From Excoecaria cochinchinensis (taxonomy: Eukaryota; Streptophyta; Magnoliopsida; Malpighiales; Euphorbiaceae): DNA of 64,000 bases. The notes under the pieces were generated by a model, which saw nothing but the letters and a program-made list of their open reading frames with translations, searched no databases and was not told the DNA's origin. Both the position numbers and the translations under genes were made by a program. The stretch is from assembly GCA_947683425.1 (NCBI GenBank), contig CANTUQ010000308.1, positions 1-64,000 of the forward strand, in the 5' to 3' direction. Of the stretch, positions 59,743-64,000 are shown piece after piece (the first letter of the stretch is position 1; the number at the start of each line of letters is the position of its first letter).

Positions 59743-62594
59743 GTTGCGTCATGACAGGCAAGCTTCCAGTAGCTATTCCAATCGAGTTTTCCTGAATTAT
59801 TGGACTCGGATCCAAAATTTCACCACTTTTTACGATTTTTCGATTTTCCCTAGTGTACCCCTAGGGAAATCAGTAAAAATTCGTCGCATACCGACGAAGC
59901 CAATTCTCGATGCGTATGACCGGCAAGCTTCCAGTAGCTATTCCAATCGAGTTTTCCTGAATTATTGGACTCGAATCCAAAATTTCACCACTTTTTACGA
60001 TTTTTCGATTTTCCCTAGTGTACCCCTAGGGAAATCAGTAAAAATTCGTCGGATTCCGATGAAGCCAATTTTGATGCGTCGTGACAGGCAAGCTTCCAGT
60101 AGCTATTCCAATCGAGTTTTCCTGAATTATTGGACTCGGATCAAAAATTTCATAACTTTTTACGATTTTTCGATTTTCCCTAGTGTACCCCTAGGGAAAT
60201 CAGTAAAAATTCGTCGCATTCCGACGAAATCAATTCTCGATGCTTTGTGACCGGCAAGTTTCCAATAGCTATTCCAATCGAGTTTTCCTGAATTATTGGA
60301 CTCGGATCCAAAATTTCACCACTTTTTACGATTTTTCGATTTTCCCTAGTGTACCCCTAGGGAAATCAGTAAAAATTCGTCGGATTCCGATGAAGCCAAT
60401 TCTCGATGCGTTGTGACCGGCAAGCTTCAAGTTGCTATTCCAATCGAGTTTTCCTGAAATATTGGACTCGGATCCAAAATTTCACCACTTTTTACGATTT
60501 TTCGATTTTAGTGATTTTCCCTAGTGGTACCCCTAGGGAAATCCGTAAAAATTCGTCGGATTCGACGAAGCCAATTCTCGATGCGTTGTGACCGACAAAC
60601 TTCCAGTAGCTATTCCAATTTAGTTTTCCTGAATTATTGGAATCGGATCAAAAATTTTACCACTTTTTACGATTTTTTGATTTCGGTGATTTTCCCTAGT
60701 GGTACACCTAGGGAAATCCATAAAATTTCGTCGGATTCCGACGAAGCCAATTCTCGATGCGTTGTGACCGGAAAGCTTCCAGTAGCTATTCCAATCAAGT
60801 TTTCCTGAATTATTGGAATCGGATCAAAAATTTTACCACTTTTTACGATTTTTCGATTTCGGTGATTTTCCCTAGTGGTACACCTACGGAAATCCGTAAA
60901 ATTTTGTCGGATTCCGACGAAGCCAATTCTCGATGCGTTGTGACCGGAAAGTTTCCAGTAGCTATTCCAATCGAGTTTTCCTGAATTATTGGACTCGGAT
61001 CCAAAATTTCACCACTTTTTACGATTTTTCGATTTTCCCTAGTGTACCCTTACGGAAATCAGTAAAAATTCGTCGCATTCCGACGAAGCCAATTTTCGAT
61101 GCGTTGTGACCGGCAAGCTTCCAGTAGCTATTCCAATCGAGTTTTCCTGAGTTATTTGACTCGGATCGAAAATTTCACAACTTTTTATGATTTTTCGATT
61201 TTTCTTAGTGGTACCCCTAGGGAAATCCGTAAAAATTCGTCGGATTCCGACGAAACCAATTCTCGATGCGTTGTGACCGAAAAGCTTTCAGTAGCTATTC
61301 CAATCGAGTTTTCCTGAATTATTGGACTCGGATCCAAAATTTCTCCACTTTTTACGATTTTTCGATTTTTGTGATTTTCCCTAGTGGTACCTCTTGGAAA
61401 ATCCGTAAAAATTCGTCGGATTCCGACGAAGCCAATTCTCGATGCATTTTGACCGGCAAACTTTCAGTAGCTATTCCAATCGAGTTTTCCTGAATTATTG
61501 GAGTCGGATCCAAAATTTCACCACTTTTTACGATTTTTCGATTTTGTTGATTTTCCCTAGTGGTACCCCTAGGGAAATACGTAAAAATATGTCGAGGTCC
61601 GACGAAACCAATTCTCGATACGTTGTGACCGGCAAGCTTCCAGTAGCTATTCTAATCGAGTTTTACTACTTTTTACGATTTTTCGATTTTGGTGATTATC
61701 CGTAGTGTACCCCTAGGAAAATCAGTAAAAATTCGACGGATTCCGACGAAACCAATTCTCGATGCGTTGAGCCCGGCAAGCTTCCAGTAGCCATTCAAAT
61801 CGAGTTTTCCTGAATTATTATACTCGGATCCAAAATTTCAGCACTTTTTACGATTTTTCGATTTTAGTTAGTGGTACCCCTAAGGAAATCCGTAAAAATT
61901 CGTCGGATTCCGACGAAGCCAATTCTCGATGCGTTGTGACCGGCAAGTTTCCAGTACCTATTCCAATCACGTTTTCCAGAATTATTGGACTCGGATCCAA
62001 AATTTCCCCACTTTTTACGATTTTTCGATTTTCCCTAGTGTACCACTAGGGAAATCAGTAAAAATTCGACGGATTCCGACGAAGCCAATTCTTGATGCGT
62101 CGTGATAGGCAAGCTTTTAGTAGCTATTCCAATCGATTTTTCCTGAATTATTGGACTCGGATCCAAAATTTCACCGCTTTTTACGATTTTTCGATTTTCC
62201 CTAGTGTACCCCTAGGGAAATCAGTAAAAATTTGTCGCATTCCTACCAAGCCAATTCTCGATGCGTTGTGACCGGCAAGCTTCCAGTAGCTATTCCAATC
62301 GAGTTTTCCTGAATTATTGGACTCAGATCCAAAATTTCACCACTTTTTACGATTTTTCGATTTTGGTGATTTTTCCTAGTGGTACCCCTGGGGAAATCCG
62401 TAAAAATTCGTCGGATTCCGACGAAGCCAATTCTCGATACGTTGTGACCGGAAAGCTTCCAGTAACTATTCCAATCAAGTTTTCCTGAATTATTGGACTC
62501 GGATCAAAAATTTCACCACTTTTTACGATTTTTCCTAGTGTACCCCTAGGGAAATCAGTAAAAATTCATCGGATTCTGACGAAGCCAATTCTTG
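59743..62594 (+). repeat. HOR-C copy 2: about 17 monomers, 2,852 bp
   Basis: Repeats the markers of copy 1 at offsets that drift from 3,580 bp (start) to 3,919 bp (57,179 to 61,098) and back to about 3,367 bp (58,728 to 62,095). The drift is explained by two extra short monomers near its start (59,909-60,238), absence of the 517-bp trimer of copy 1, and a 31-32-bp deletion at about 61,660. Three consecutive spacings of 165 bp here happen to keep one frame open for 169 codons (59,741-60,250); this is not evidence of coding. Confidence 0.83.
61617..61760 (+). repeat. Shortened 144-bp monomer
   Basis: Deletion of about 31-32 bp between TCGAGTTTTCC and the centre of the unit: the sequence reads TCTAATCGAGTTTTACTACTTTTTACG, missing the GGACTCGGATCC segment. 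The break lies between two TTTT-containing stretches. It is the only shortened monomer that lost this part and kept the KpnI region (in the altered GTGTACC form). Confidence 0.85.
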
Positions 62595-64000
62595 TTGCGT
62601 CGTGACAGGCAAGCTTCCAGTAGCTATTCCAATCGAGTTTTCCTGAATTATTGGACTCGGATCAAAAATTTCACCACTTTTTACGATTTTTCGATTTTCC
62701 CTAGTGTACCCTTAGGGAAATCAGTAAAAATTCGTCGCATTCCGACGAATCCAATTCTCGATGCGTTGTGACTTGCAAGCTTCCAGTAGCTATTCCGATC
62801 GAGTTTTCCTGAATTATTGGACTCGGATACAAAATTTCACCACTTTTTACGATTTTTCGATTTTGGTGATTTTTTCTAGTGGTACCCTTAGGGAAATCCG
62901 TAAAAATTCGTCGGATTCCGACGAAGCAAATTCTCGATGCGTTGTGACCGGCAAGCTTCCAGTAGCTATTCCAATCGAGTTTTCCTATATTATTGACCTG
63001 GGGTCAAAAATTTCACCACTTTTTACGATTTTTCGATTTTGGTGATTTTTCATAGTGGTACCCCTAGGGAAATCCGTAAAAATTCGTCGGATTTCGACGA
63101 AGCCAATTCTCGATGCGTTGTGACCGGCAAGCTTCCAGTAGCTATTCCAATCGAGTTTTCCTGTATTATTGGACTCGGGTCAAAAATTTTACCACTTTTT
63201 ACGATTTTTTTATTTTGGTGATTTTTCCTAGTGGTACCCCTAGGGACATCCGTAAAAATTCGTCGGATTCCGACGAAGCCAATTATCGATTCGTTGTGAC
63301 CGGCAAGCTTCCAGTAGCTATTCCAATCGAGTTTTCCTGTATTATTGGACTCGGGTCCAAAATTTTACCACTTTTTACGATTTTTCGATTTTGGTGATTT
63401 TCCCTAGCCCTAGGGAAATCCGTAAAAATTCGTTGGATTCCGACGAAGCCAATTCTCGATGCGTTGTGACCGACAAACTTCCAGTAGCTATTCCAATTGA
63501 TGTTTCCTGAATTATTGGAATCGGATCAAAAATTTCACCAATTTTTATGATTTTTCGATTTCGGTGATTTTCCCTAGTGATACCCCTAGGTAAATCAGTA
63601 AAAATTTATCGGATTCTGACGAAACCAATTCTCGATGCTTTGTTACCGGCAAGCTTCCAGTAGCTATTCCAATCGAGTTTTTCTGAATTATTGGACTCGA
63701 ATACAAAATTTCACCACTTTTTACGATTTTTCGATTTTCCCTAGTGTACCCCTATGGAAATCAGTAAAAATTCGTTGGATTCCGACGAAGCCAATTTTCG
63801 ATGCGTTGTGACCGGCAAGCTTCCAGTAGCTATTCCAATCGAGTTTTCCTGAATTATTGGACTCGGATCCAAAATTTCCCCACTTTTTACGATTTTTCGA
63901 TTTTTGTTAGTGGTTCCCCTAGGGAAATCCGTAAAAATTCGTCGGATTCCGACGAAACCAATTCTCGATGCGTTGTGACCGGCAAGCTTCCAGTAGCTAT
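62595..64000 (+). repeat. HOR-C copy 3, entering the window edge
   Basis: Starts with the third GTTGCGTCGTGACAGGC monomer and continues with the GTGTACC spacer form and a GATGCGTTGTGACTTGC monomer (62,760). The GACCGACAAACTTCC / GGAATCGG monomer follows at 63,458. Spacing to the equivalent monomer in copy 2 (60,581) is about 2,877 bp. Three successive monomers here share TCCTATATT or TCCTGTATT with CTGGGGTC or CTCGGGTC (62,930-63,370), a small local expansion. The window ends inside a monomer just after AGTAGCTAT. Confidence 0.8.
63288..63457 (+). repeat. 170-bp monomer with KpnI-dyad deletion
   Basis: The near-palindrome is reduced to CCCTAGCCCTAGGG: six bases covering TGGTAC have been lost, leaving the two CCCTAG/CTAGGG arms almost adjacent. 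The rest is an ordinary long monomer. A similar 3-base loss occurs at about 14,437 (TTGGCCCTAGGG). Confidence 0.82.

Larger units (their letters stand above)
1..64000 (+). repeat. Tandem satellite DNA array, 167/176-bp monomers
   Basis: The entire window consists of head-to-tail copies of one AT-rich monomer (about 43% G+C in the hand-built consensus), all in the same orientation. No transposon, gene or unique insert interrupts it. Landmarks in order within a monomer are: GATGCGTTGTGACC, a HindIII site AAGCTT at positions 19-24, GGATCC or GGATCA near 67-72, a run of A/T tracts (72-114), a KpnI-centred near-palindrome (115-134), ATCCGTAAAAA, and a 19-bp dyad (148-166). Two lengths dominate, 176 and 167 bp, with minor classes of 144-148, 155-156, 164-166, 170, 175, 212 and 216 bp. 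A nucleosome-sized unit, higher-order repeats and absence of genes are typical of centromeric or pericentromeric satellites. Location and species cannot be told from the sequence. I do not recognise it as a named satellite family. Confidence 0.97.

Noticed and set aside
59741..60250. A 169-codon repetitive protein
   Set aside because: It is three satellite monomers in tandem read in phase because of 165-bp spacing. It starts at TTG, has no domain features beyond the monomer translation, and neighbouring copies break the frame.
1..64000. Well over 200 open frames of 60-169 codons on both strands
   Set aside because: They repeat with the monomer. Plus-strand frames typically start at the ATG of GATGCG (or a nearby TTG) and stop at the TGA of TTTCCTGAATT in the next monomer, which gives the fixed sizes of 72 and 75 codons for the two length classes. 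Minus-strand frames are equally periodic. Frame-shifting indels are common between copies and there is no promoter or ribosome-entry context. None is annotated as a gene.
1..64000. CRISPR-like array (regular repeats)
   Set aside because: Units are 167-176 bp, contiguous, without unique spacers, and diverge gradually. This is a tandem satellite, not short direct repeats with spacers.
1..64000. Embedded transposons, retroelement fragments, rRNA or tRNA genes
   Set aside because: Reading every part of the window, I found only satellite sequence. All length anomalies are accounted for by intra-monomer duplications, deletions or foldbacks.

Overview
The whole 64 kb window is one uninterrupted, head-to-tail tandem satellite DNA array. 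I found no protein-coding gene, RNA gene, transposon or unique sequence. Both window edges cut through a monomer, so the array continues on both sides. The repeat comes in two main lengths, 176 bp and 167 bp, which differ by a single 9-bp block (GGTGATTTT). From the mean spacing I estimate about 370 copies. Each monomer typically carries a HindIII site, a near-palindrome centred on a KpnI site, and a 19-bp dyad, TTCGTCGGATTCCGACGAA. The nucleosome-like unit length, the higher-order structure and the lack of genes suggest a centromeric or pericentromeric satellite of a complex eukaryote. A plant is plausible, because C-to-T type variants are common in both CpG and CCG contexts. I cannot name the species, and centromere function is inference only.

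Layout, left to right. (1) 1-9,133: diverged monomers containing a roughly 2,573-bp, 15-monomer higher-order repeat (HOR-A; one full and one partial copy), plus three shortened 155-156-bp monomers and one 216-bp foldback monomer. (2) 9,134-17,208: heterogeneous sequence in which building blocks of the next domain occur in other orders (periods 518, 865, 1,037 and 3,995 bp). (3) 17,209-35,458: a highly homogeneous core HOR (HOR-B), three copies of a 24-monomer, 4,130-4,133-bp unit, bounded on each side by an 18-monomer type that lacks one of two internal 6-monomer blocks. (4) 35,459-38,403: a scrambled edge of HOR-B whose monomer order records successive unequal exchanges (519, 695 and 1,036 bp). 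(5) 38,404-47,341: diverged monomers with a displaced nine-monomer relic of HOR-B at 41,325-42,888. (6) 47,342-53,778: several small local HORs (519-bp and 518-bp trimers, a monomer doublet, a 5-mer/7-mer pair containing a 212-bp monomer). (7) 53,779-56,162: diverged monomers. (8) 56,163-64,000: a third, looser HOR (HOR-C) with units of 3,580 and 2,852 bp and a third copy entering at 62,595.

There is no gene cooperation to describe. What can be read is the evolutionary mechanics of the array: slippage creating the 9-bp length class, unequal crossover creating and resizing HORs, foldback events at the palindromes, and local conversion patches. Monomer numbering below starts at the GATG that precedes the HindIII site. 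All coordinates and comparisons were made by eye and could be off by a base or two.
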